Shown in pieces: positions 8,352 to 16,700 of a DNA stretch of 64,000 nucleotides. This DNA comes from an uncultured Ruminococcus sp. (GTDB lineage: Bacteria; Bacillota; Clostridia; Lachnospirales; Lachnospiraceae), in NCBI GenBank assembly GCA_934359255.1, contig CAKRLG010000007.1, forward strand, positions 1 through 64,000, in the 5' to 3' direction. Under the pieces are notes generated by a model that saw nothing but the letters and a program-made list of their open reading frames with translations, was not told the origin of the DNA and made no database searches. Every line of letters begins with the position of its first letter. The first letter of the stretch is position 1. Position numbers and translations under genes: made by a program.

Positions 8352-9451
8352 GAGTTCCCCCTCTTTCTTTCGTATCCTTTTCCCTTTTCCTGTATCGTTT
8401 TCAGCTTTTCGCTGATCTTTTCTCTGTGTTCTTTTTCATTACCAAGAAACAGCTGCGCAGCCACAGTCATAACTGCACTGATCAGTAACTCTGTATAATA
8501 ACTAAGTCCACGGCTCAGGATCATTCCCGCCAGAACCTGTACCTCTCCGAAAATTCCTGTAAACAGCATGGAAAACAGCTTTTCTGAGATTCCCATACCT
8601 CCGGGCAGCGGGAGCATATCCACAGCCACTGAAATCATACCCTGAAGTATTACAATATCATACATACTGTACTGATGTAAACCAAAAGATCGATAAACAA
8701 AATATGTTACAAAAAACAATGCCACACGCTGCAAACAGGTGATCAGAAACACGATGCCTACCACGCCCGGATGATTTTTCAGATATTCTGCTGTCTTCTG
8801 ATACTCGTCCATGGCTCCTTCCAGTTTTTCCAGACGGGAGGTCTTCTTTTTCAGGATATGCATTTTTACAAGAACTTCATGTCCTTTTACCAGAATCTGC
8901 CGCATCAGCTGCGGATGAAAGGTCAGAAGCAGCATAAACGTCACACAGAATACATTCAGCCACAGTCCCAGCCACATCACCGGCATCACATCCTGCATAT
9001 AGGTATCTGTGATCCGCGGCTGAAAGAACAGTACAAATATACCAAGCAACACCAGTACCAGTTTATAGGTAATGGTTACAATCATCAGTACTACAGAGGA
9101 TACCGAGATCGGAATCTTTTCTTTTTTCAGATATACCATCTGCATCGGCTGCCCGCCACTAGCCGATGGTGTAATACAGCTGAAAAAGAAGCCTACCGAA
9201 GAGATCAGAAAACACTTCCACTTTTTCAGCCTGATCTGCAGAGTATACAGCAGATAATGTATAATAATCGACTCTCCCCAGATAAAAAATATCACACAGA
9301 TGACTGCCGGGAAGAGATATCGATTATCCGCTTTTTTGACATTTTCCCAGATCAGTCCCAGATCTTCTCCATGAAAGACACCATACAGGGTAAGACCAAG
9401 CACCAGAAACAGGAAAATACCGTTTCCTATGATTTTTTTCTTATTTTTCAT
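8348..9451 (-). CDS. Flippase-like membrane protein (LPG synthase transmembrane-domain family)
   Basis: A 367-residue polytopic membrane protein of the family represented by the transmembrane half of lysylphosphatidylglycerol synthase MprF (UPF0104/AglD-like). It carries the characteristic central segments SCITPSASGGQPMQMVYLKK and DMLPLPGGMGISEKLF. It has no C-terminal aminoacyl-transfer domain, so it cannot itself make lysyl-lipids. In MprF this half flips phospholipids, so moving a lipid made by its operon partners is a reasonable inference. The frame is open further upstream, but the ATG at 9451 overlaps the PAP2 stop in an ATGA behind a GGAG, which fixes the start. Confidence 0.8.
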   Translation of the reverse strand: MKNKKKIIGNGIFLFLVLGLTLYGVFHGEDLGLIWENVKKADNRYLFPAVICVIFFIWGESIIIHYLLYTLQIRLKKWKCFLISSVGFFFSCITPSASGGQPMQMVYLKKEKIPISVSSVVLMIVTITYKLVLVLLGIFVLFFQPRITDTYMQDVMPVMWLGLWLNVFCVTFMLLLTFHPQLMRQILVKGHEVLVKMHILKKKTSRLEKLEGAMDEYQKTAEYLKNHPGVVGIVFLITCLQRVALFFVTYFVYRSFGLHQYSMYDIVILQGMISVAVDMLPLPGGMGISEKLFSMLFTGIFGEVQVLAGMILSRGLSYYTELLISAVMTVAAQLFLGNEKEHREKISEKLKTIQEKGKGYERKRGNS

Positions 9452-10119
9452 ATCCGTTTTTTCTCCATCCACAGACGGAACCGTTCTGTTTTTTTCCAGC
9501 GGATCACACATATATAGCTAAGTTCCGCAAGTGCTATCCCTGCTGCCACATCCAGAATCCCGTGCTGTTTTGTAAATAACGTGGATGCACAGATTGCCAC
9601 AGCCCAGATCCAGGTGATCGTCATATACCAGTGCGGTACTTTCCGGATATTCCGAAGTACCACCACGCAAAACCAGCTGTCCATACAGTGAATCGATGGA
9701 AACAGGTTCACTGCTGCATCCATCTGATACAATTCCACAAGCATCCGGCTCCAGAAGTCCGTTCCCACGATCTCCGGCCGAAGATTCGTTGTGGGAAAAC
9801 ACAGGTAAAAGATCCCGCATACTGTCTTGGCCAGAAGCTCTGCACATAAAAACAGACAGGCTTTTTTCTTTCCATAATAACCTATCAGCAGAAAATTAAC
9901 TGCACAGAACAAGAAAAACGAAAAATAGATTCCCACAAACCAGGGGATTACCGGAATCTGATTGTCCAGAGAAATCTCGATGTTCCAGGCTTTCGTATGA
10001 GTTCCCATCCACTGACCGCTATAATAGATCAGCGAATTATACAGCAGATTAAACACCAGCATCAGCAGATAAGTCCGTGAAATCCACTGACCGGTCCTTA
10101 TTTTATTCCATATTGTCAT
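9448..10119 (-). CDS. PAP2-family membrane phosphatase or lipid phosphotransferase
   Basis: A 223-residue protein with about six hydrophobic segments and the two C-terminal PAP2 motifs: LFPSIHCMDSW (SxH, near residue 142) and TKQHGILDVAAG (H...D, near residue 190). Family members dephosphorylate phosphatidate, diacylglycerol pyrophosphate or undecaprenyl pyrophosphate, and some transfer phospho-head groups. The substrate is not visible here. It is the first gene of the lipid operon, read from a good promoter at 10155-10182, with a GGAG ribosome site before the ATG. Confidence 0.85.
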   Translation of the reverse strand: MTIWNKIRTGQWISRTYLLMLVFNLLYNSLIYYSGQWMGTHTKAWNIEISLDNQIPVIPWFVGIYFSFFLFCAVNFLLIGYYGKKKACLFLCAELLAKTVCGIFYLCFPTTNLRPEIVGTDFWSRMLVELYQMDAAVNLFPSIHCMDSWFCVVVLRNIRKVPHWYMTITWIWAVAICASTLFTKQHGILDVAAGIALAELSYICVIRWKKTERFRLWMEKKRI

Positions 10120-10154
10120 ATTCTTTTCCTTTCTCCGGGACTTTACAGGACTTT

Positions 10155-10182
10155 ATTATAACAGTTTTCACCATCGTCACAA
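10155..10182 (-). promoter_or_regulatory. Promoter of the phospholipid/queH operon
   Basis: The minus strand has TTGTGA (10177-10182), a 16-bp spacer and a consensus TATAAT (10155-10160), about 35 bp before the PAP2 gene start. It is divergent from the ABC operon promoter at 10238-10265. Confidence 0.65.
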
Positions 10183-10237
10183 CCGATTTTCGGAAATCTT
10201 ACACTTTTGTAAGTAAATCTTAATATATGACCATTCG

Positions 10238-10265
10238 TTGTCTTTTTCATATAATAAACTATAGT
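10238..10265 (+). promoter_or_regulatory. Candidate promoter of the ABC transporter operon
   Basis: TTGTCT (10238-10243), a 16-bp spacer and TATAGT (10260-10265) lie about 90 bp before the ATPase start. A second possible -10 (TATAAT, about 10250) overlaps. No riboswitch consensus is recognisable in the short leader. Confidence 0.45.
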
Positions 10266-10355
10266 GTATTCCCTGACTCTTGCTGTCTCTGATTTTAGTG
10301 CATTTTGCCTGTTACTGCGGGAATACATAATTCCAGGTACACGGAGGTTTTTTCT

Positions 10356-11123
10356 ATGCCTGCTTTATTGGAACTTGACCATGTCGGACTTTCATATCAC
10401 ACACTTTCCGGAGAGATCCCGGCACTCTCAGAAATCAGTTTTTCCATTCAGGAAGGCGAGTTTGTCTCTCTGGTGGGTCCCAGCGGATGCGGGAAAAGTA
10501 CCGTTCTGAATCTGATCGCCGGACTTCTGATACCGGAACAGGGACAGATCACCATGCAGGGACTTCCACGGGAACATTCCGTTCTCTCTGTCGGATATAT
10601 GCTGCAGAAGGATCATCTTTTCGAATGGCTGACTATATATGAAAATGTCCTTCTTGGTCTTGAAATTCAAAAAAGAAAAACAGAAGAATCCCTCTCACAC
10701 GTTGACCGGCTCTTACAGGAATATGGGCTCTGGAATTTCCGTTCCTCCCACCCTTCCCAGCTTTCCGGCGGGATGCGACAACGTGCCGCACTGATCCGCA
10801 CCCTCGCCCTGGAACCCGCACTTTTGCTTCTCGATGAACCTTTCAGCGCACTGGATTATCAGACCAGACTTTCCGTCAGTGATGACATCTGGAAAATTCT
10901 GCGTAAAGAAGGGAAAACCGCGCTTTTGGTCACCCACGATATCTCCGAAGCCATCAGCATGTCTGATCGGGTCATCATCCTCTCGAAAGCCCCTGCCTGC
11001 GTCCGGTGCGAGATTCCTGTTTTTACTGTTCTTACCGACCGCACTCCCATGCAGATGCGAAATGCCCCTGAATTCAAGCAATATTTTCAACAGATCTGGA
11101 AGGAGTTAAATCATGATACCTGA
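10356..11123 (+). CDS. ABC transporter ATP-binding protein (nitrate/sulfonate/pyrimidine-type)
   Basis: A 255-residue ATPase with Walker A GPSGCGKST, signature LSGGMRQR, Walker B LLLDEPF followed by SALD, and the H-loop VTHD. The family (SsuB/TauB/ThiZ-like) partners BPD-type permeases that import sulfonates, nitrate, taurine or thiamin pyrimidine precursors. The frame opens at 10305, but GGAGG with 8-nt spacing precedes the ATG at 10356. It overlaps the permease gene by 11 bp. No periplasmic-type binding protein is encoded beside it, so the substrate is undetermined. Confidence 0.92.
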   Translation: MPALLELDHVGLSYHTLSGEIPALSEISFSIQEGEFVSLVGPSGCGKSTVLNLIAGLLIPEQGQITMQGLPREHSVLSVGYMLQKDHLFEWLTIYENVLLGLEIQKRKTEESLSHVDRLLQEYGLWNFRSSHPSQLSGGMRQRAALIRTLALEPALLLLDEPFSALDYQTRLSVSDDIWKILRKEGKTALLVTHDISEAISMSDRVIILSKAPACVRCEIPVFTVLTDRTPMQMRNAPEFKQYFQQIWKELNHDT

Positions 11124-11925
11124 TTCATCTGCACAACAGTCTTTTTTACGAAAGTACAAAAAAAGACAGCAGTTTATCTGCCTGATGCGGCTGGCTGTCT
11201 TTCTGGTTTTTCTGTTACTCTGGGAGGTCAGCGCACGGCTCGGGTTCATCGATTCCTTTATCTTCGGAAGCCCCAGTCAGGTATGTCTTGCTTTCCGAAC
11301 TTTGCTTCTGACCAATCATCTGCTCTCCCATATCGGAATCACAGTGTTTGAAACACTTGCCAGTTTCTTTCTGGTTGTAGTTTTCAGTCTCTTTTTTTCC
11401 GTTCTCCTCTGGATCTGTCCACGGCTTGCTGCGATTATGGAGCCCTACCTTGTGGTGCTGAACAGCCTTCCGAAGTCTGCACTTGCCCCTTTGCTGATCG
11501 TATGGCTGGGAGCCAGTTATAAAACCATTATTCTTGCCGGGATCTCTGTCGCGATCTTCGGCTCCATCCTGAATCTGTATACCAGTTTTACGGAGATTGA
11601 TCCTGATTCTCTGAAACTCATCCGTACCCTCGGCGGGAAACGGAAAGATGAACTTCTGCGTGTGGCACTGCCCTCTTCGGTCCCTTATCTACTGAGCGTT
11701 ATGAAAGTCAATATCGGGCTCTGTCTGGTTGGTGTGGTCATCGGTGAATTTATCGGAGCCAGGCAAGGACTGGGATTTCTCATTATCTACAGCAGCCAGA
11801 TCTTCAAACTTGACTGGATGATCCTGTCGATCATTCTTCTGTGCATCATCGCCATGATTCTTTATCAGGCGGTCAGTCTGGTGGAAAAACGGGTGGTACA
11901 CACCGGCGGAGCAGACCGTTCCTGA
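11113..11925 (+). CDS. ABC transporter permease (SsuC/TauC/ThiX-like)
   Basis: A 270-residue permease with about six membrane helices. The cytoplasmic coupling (EAA) loop is visible around DPDSLKLIRTLGGKRKDELL, which ends in the typical helix-turn-helix contacting the ATPase. It begins inside the ATPase gene (11-bp overlap). The operon ends at the bidirectional terminator at 12005-12048. The missing third component (a THI5/NMT1 or SsuA-like lipoprotein) suggests either a shared binding protein encoded elsewhere or a relic operon. Confidence 0.9.
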   Translation: MIPDSSAQQSFLRKYKKRQQFICLMRLAVFLVFLLLWEVSARLGFIDSFIFGSPSQVCLAFRTLLLTNHLLSHIGITVFETLASFFLVVVFSLFFSVLLWICPRLAAIMEPYLVVLNSLPKSALAPLLIVWLGASYKTIILAGISVAIFGSILNLYTSFTEIDPDSLKLIRTLGGKRKDELLRVALPSSVPYLLSVMKVNIGLCLVGVVIGEFIGARQGLGFLIIYSSQIFKLDWMILSIILLCIIAMILYQAVSLVEKRVVHTGGADRS

Positions 11926-12004
11926 TTTACGCGAGTGACGAGCCAAAGTGCATACTTACATGAGACCCTGGCGACTGCCTCGATAATCAAAATTGATCCG
12001 CCTG

Positions 12005-12048
12005 AAAAAGGGCAGGTAAACCGATTTTGTGGTTTATCTGCCCTTTTT
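12005..12048. terminator. Bidirectional terminator between the ABC operon and the surface-protein operon
   Basis: AAAAAGGGCAG...AAACC (12005-12022) pairs with GGTTT...CTGCCCTTTTT (12031-12048), a stem of about 17 bp with A/T tracts on both sides. It can end the plus-strand ABC transcript and the minus-strand four-gene surface operon. Confidence 0.9.
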
Positions 12049-12071
12049 CGCTTTTCTTTCTGTCTGCTTAT

Positions 12072-12788
12072 CTATTCTCCGTGTTTTCTTTTTCTCCGGT
12101 TGTCTGCCAGAATCAAAAGTACCGCACCGGATACAATTGCCGCCATAAAATACATTACATTCTTTTGCAGATCTGCCGTCTTTGCCGCTGCCGTTCCATT
12201 CGTCGTGCCTGTCAGATCCGCCTTTGTTCCCTGACTGTTTCCCGTTGATACATTCGTTTTCGTTCCGGAATTGCTGTTGCCGGAAGTTCCGTTATTTTTT
12301 GTATCGGTCGGCTTTTTATCTGTAGGTTTTGTATCTTCCCGACCACCACCTCCGGTAGAATCGTCTTTTTTATCATCTTTTTTGCCGTCTTCCGTGCTCT
12401 CTTCCGTCTCCACGACAAGTAATTGATCTTCATAAACTTCCGGAAGTGTCAGCATCCCGTCTTTCAGCTGATCCGTCACATCCTCTCCGTTTACCAGCAC
12501 TGCTGTGATCTTCCATCCTTTTTTCGGCTGGATCTGAAACTGCGGGCTGGAAAAGCGCTCCACCGCATAAGTCACCGTCTCCTGTGTTTCCTCATCGTCA
12601 CCCTCCTCATGCTGATAGCTCACCTGTGCATGTTCGGATCGTATCGTGACCATGTGGGTATCCGGTACTGTCGTGTTGATGGTGCTTTGCTGCGTAACGG
12701 ACGAAGTACCTGTCTGCGCAGCCTCTGCCGCAACGGGTATGGAGAGGCACAGGCAAATCCCCATCAGAATAATTGCTGCCTTTTTCAT
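12072..12788 (-). CDS. Exported, C-terminally membrane-anchored surface protein
   Basis: A 238-residue protein not matching a named family that I can recognise. Residues 1-24 are a signal peptide ending AEAA. Residues 25-125 form a compact domain rich in beta-type sequence with an AVLVNGEDVTD segment. Residues 130-200 are a Lys/Asp/Gly/Thr/Asn linker typical of wall-spanning stalks. The C-terminus has AKTADLQKN, a 19-residue hydrophobic helix and a basic RRKRKHGE tail. That order (short motif, helix, basic tail) is that of a sortase sorting signal, with KTAD in place of the KTGD or LPXTG forms. It is the last gene of the operon that starts with the giant protein, 17 bp after its neighbour, so it may be the wall anchor of that complex. 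Confidence 0.7.
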   Translation of the reverse strand: MKKAAIILMGICLCLSIPVAAEAAQTGTSSVTQQSTINTTVPDTHMVTIRSEHAQVSYQHEEGDDEETQETVTYAVERFSSPQFQIQPKKGWKITAVLVNGEDVTDQLKDGMLTLPEVYEDQLLVVETEESTEDGKKDDKKDDSTGGGGREDTKPTDKKPTDTKNNGTSGNSNSGTKTNVSTGNSQGTKADLTGTTNGTAAAKTADLQKNVMYFMAAIVSGAVLLILADNRRKRKHGE

Positions 12789-12805
12789 CTGTCCATCCTC
12801 CTGCT

Positions 12806-13252
12806 CTAATCTGTCGCATCCACATAGGATACCTGAAAAGTAACCGTATCCGCATAGGAGCCTGACGGTGCCTTTTTCCAGGATTCTCTGTCGATCGTGA
12901 TACCAAGTACTGTCTCTTCCCCTGCCGTGGTATAGCGGGCTTTTGTAAATGCTGTTGTGTCCGCCAGAATCTCATAGGGGATCTCCCCTTCTTTTCCACT
13001 CTGATTTTTCAGTTTTTTGTCCGAGATCAGCTCCACCTGGATGCATTTTCCTTCTTCGATCTGTGCTTCTTCGACACGAATTTTCCCGTAGTTTACCGAT
13101 TCTTCGTTAAATGGAATCGTGGTGTTTGCCGGAACCAGTACCATATAGGACGGATCCACATGATACGTTACGGTCGTGGTTTCTGCTGATACGCTCTGTG
13201 CGATCCCTAAGACAAGCAGCAACCCTCCTGCAACTGCTCTTTTTTTCTTCAT
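12806..13252 (-). CDS. Small secreted beta-domain protein
   Basis: A 148-residue protein with a signal peptide (1-23, ending VSA) and one beta-rich domain. Features include a YHVDPSYMVLVPANTTIPFN start, a central GKCIQVELIS strand and a final SYADTVTFQVSYVD strand. This resembles the WxL/pilin-like secreted beta domains of Gram-positive bacteria in general layout, but the WxL motif itself is absent, so I leave it unnamed. It is 12 bp and 17 bp from its operon neighbours. With no anchor, it is probably free or bound non-covalently to the giant protein. Confidence 0.65.
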   Translation of the reverse strand: MKKKRAVAGGLLLVLGIAQSVSAETTTVTYHVDPSYMVLVPANTTIPFNEESVNYGKIRVEEAQIEEGKCIQVELISDKKLKNQSGKEGEIPYEILADTTAFTKARYTTAGEETVLGITIDRESWKKAPSGSYADTVTFQVSYVDATD

Positions 13253-13264
13253 GTTTCTCCCCCC

Positions 13265-13759
13265 TTACTGTACGTTCAATACGGTTTCCACATTGGCACC
13301 GTTCATCGCCCGACCGTCATCGAGTGCCGCGGTACTGATCTTCAGTATCGCAGGATATTCCCCGGCGGACAGTTCTTTGGACAGTGTGATCTGTGTGATC
13401 GCTTTTCCCGGTTCTACCATTTTGGACTGATAGATCGTCTCATCTGTATCTTTCAGTACCAGTGTAAAGGTAAAATAACACGGATTTCCTTCCGGGTTCA
13501 TCAGATTGACTGTTACCTCTTTCGTGTCTGCCGGAATGGTGATCGACGGATATCCCGGGATACGGATGCCCTCCGGCGGATCACTCTCCTTTGCCTCCTG
13601 CGTGGAAGCGTCAGGATCCAGATCCGGCACAAAGGCCGAATCCGGGGATTCCTGTGTTTCCTGTTTGTTGTTTCTCGTAAGATACAGACCGGCTCCGATC
13701 AGCAGAACGCATGCGCACACGGCGATTCCGATTCCTATCTTTCTTCTGTTGTTATTCAA
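13265..13759 (-). CDS. Membrane-anchored extracellular protein, unknown function
   Basis: A 164-residue protein with an N-terminal basic stretch and one membrane segment (residues 9-27), followed by an acidic linker (30-60) and an extracellular beta-type domain (about 65-164, starting GIRIPGYPSITIPADTKEV). There is no signal-peptidase or lipobox Cys pattern that I trust (a CACVLL run lies inside the helix), so it is likely held by its uncleaved helix. It lies 19 bp after the giant gene in the same operon. Its role is probably structural or assembly-related, by association only. Confidence 0.65.
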   Translation of the reverse strand: MNNNRRKIGIGIAVCACVLLIGAGLYLTRNNKQETQESPDSAFVPDLDPDASTQEAKESDPPEGIRIPGYPSITIPADTKEVTVNLMNPEGNPCYFTFTLVLKDTDETIYQSKMVEPGKAITQITLSKELSAGEYPAILKISTAALDDGRAMNGANVETVLNVQ

Positions 13760-13778
13760 TCTTCTTCCCCCTTACGCA

Positions 13779-16700
13779 TTATTCCAGATTCACTTCTACT
13801 TTCAGATTGCTCATGTAGTATTCATCTGCGTTTTTTCCATGTGCATCAAATACCAACATGAAATAATTTAAATCCACTCCATTTTTACGGGTAATTTCAA
13901 ATGTATGCGATACCGTTTCTCCATCACATTTTCCAATATCATTTGCCCGCGTTTCTACGTTGTCATAATATGTGCCATCCTGTGACTGATAACTTAATCT
14001 CAGATCTGCCCATCCATCTTCTTCTTCATCAATCTTATAGCTGACTTTTATCTTCATCTTCTGATACAGGCGTGCTGCATCCATGGAGATATCCGGCAGA
14101 TACAAATTATACCAGGATGGATAAAGTCCATAATCACCGGTTGTTACAACCTTTCTGTCCCCCTGAATAAAGAAAGTAAAAATAGTCAGTTCATGTTCAT
14201 CCGTGATAAAGTATTTATGTTCCGTCTGTCCCGTAAAAACAGCTGAAGTTATCGGTTTGTATACCGCATATAAAGTAAGATCCTTTTCATCCTCAAATAC
14301 AGCCGTTTTAACATTCGGTGCATAGCTGATCACATTTGTCGAACCCGCGGACCGGCTCCAGCCTTCGAAGGTCCATCCGAGTCTGTTTACGGTCGGGAAC
14401 GTATATGTTTCTTTATATTTGCATGTTACTTTCTCCCGTTTATTACCGGTCTGATAGTCAAACGTAATCGTATATTCGCACGGTTCCCAGATCGGGTACA
14501 GGTTGACCGTTCCATTATTGGTCGCACAAAGTCTGCTGACTTTGTCTCCCGGCTGATATACTTTTTGCTCACTTTTCTTTCCACCGGTTCTCCATCCGAC
14601 AAACTTATAGCCTCCGCACACATATCCGTTTTTCGGTATCGTGGTTTCCTGTGTATAACGAAGCGGGATATTTTTCATCTCTCCCCTTGTTACTTCACCT
14701 TCTACATTGAAAACGATCGTATAGGAATTTTCTTTCCAGTTTGCCGTATAGGTTCTGTCTTTCAACGGGCGGGCGGTAACCGTAACCTGTGTATCTTTTT
14801 CTTTGATATCGGTTCCTGACCATCCTTCAAACGTATAGCCTTCCCGTTTTGGCTGTACCAGATCCATCGGTTTGCTGTTGATGGTGAATGTTGTCGGATT
14901 GGTCTTTCCGGTCGGAAGGCTTCCTCCCGCCAGATTATAGCTGATGGTATATGCTATTTCTTTCCATACTGCCTGAAAGACCAGTTTTCCGTTTTTCACA
15001 TTTTCATCGGATACGGTATCCGGTACGTTTTTATCCCAGCTTACGAACGTATATCCTTCTCTGGTCGGTTTCTCCTGAGCCGGGATCGCATCCCCATAAG
15101 AAAGTGTATATTCCTTGAGTACCGTTCCTTCACTCACAAACTGTACCAGATAGCGGTTTTTCCTCCACTGTGCCTGATAGGTTACATCCTCATTCGGGAT
15201 CTTCTCCGGAAGTTCCGGTGTCCATCCTGTGAAGGTGTATCCTTTTCGAACCGGCTGTTTCACATTGAATGTGGCACCGACACGACCTTCCACAGTCTGT
15301 GTCTTCTCTCCGTTTTCCGGTTCAAAGGTCAGTTTGTGTACTTTTCGTTTGTAATAGTAGGTTACCACTGTCTGCTCTTGTGCAGAAATGGTTACGGTCT
15401 GCGGTTCCGGTAATTCATATTCATCGCCATAGGTTGTATTGACCGGCGGCGTTACCGTTTCATCCGTCTTACCCTTCGGGTTCTGTGTTGCCACCCACTG
15501 GTAACCGTCTCCTTCTGCTTTCTGCAGATAATGTTTTACTGTGTAGGTTCTTGTATTTGCTTCCCATTTTGCATACAGCGTCAGATCTTCATTCGGCATA
15601 TTTCCGGTATACACGGTCTGTAATGTGCTGTCTGTACACCAGCCCAGGAAGGTATAACCTTTTCGCATGGATGGTGCCGGAATCGTTGCTCCCTGTTTCA
15701 TCTGCAGCTGTTTTGGTTCCGTTCCGTCATTATTTTCCAGCTGTAAGGTATGTACTTCACGTTCATACAGATACTCGATCACCAGAACTTTTCCGCCTTC
15801 GATCTGTCCGGTCTGTGGCTGTGGAGATACGTATCCTTCGAACTTCCGTACTTCCGGTGTAATCACATCTTCCGTCCTGCCTAACAGAGATTCCATGGAT
15901 GCAACCGTATAGCCGTCATCATTTGCGTTCTGCAGGCTGTATTTTACCCAGTAATACGTTGCTCTCGGTTCCCATTTTGCGTAAATCGTACTGTTTTTGG
16001 CAGGAACCGTTCCGTCAAATACTTTCGTAAGATCTGCATCCTGATACCAGCCGTCGAAGGAGTAACCTTCCCGTTCCGGCATCTCTTCCACCCGGGTTCC
16101 GTAAAGGTATGTCTTTTCGGTCGCCGGATCTCCGTTATTTGTCACCATGGTTACCTGATAGGAATTACGCTGGTAGCGGTAAATGATGGTATCCGGATCA
16201 TCGGAAACGGTCAGCGTACAGCTCTGTTTTTCCGGTGCGGTAAATCCATCATACGCCTTCACTTCCGGTTCCACCGAATCTCCGGCTGTTCCGGTAAAGG
16301 TTTCTGTCTCTGCCGTCTTCCAGGTATCCGATCCGTCTGCACTCTGTAACTGATGGATCACCCGATAGGTCTTCTTTCCAGGTTCCCACTTCGCATACAG
16401 CGTCATTGCATGCATCGGCATGGTTTTTCCTTCAAAGGAAACCGTCAGGGCTGCGTCTTCATACCAGCCGGCAAATGCATGTCCGGAGTATTTCGGAACC
16501 TCCGAAACAACTGCTCCATACATCACATCTGCTGTCTCATCGGCTTCCCCGTTATTCTTCACATAAGTAACCGGATAGCTGTTTCTGTCATAGTAGTACT
16601 GCATGCATGCCACATCGTAGCCGGTCACCCATAAGGTCTGCGCTTCCGGAGACTGGAATCCCGGATAAGATTTCACTTCCGGTGTCACCTCGGTATCCGT

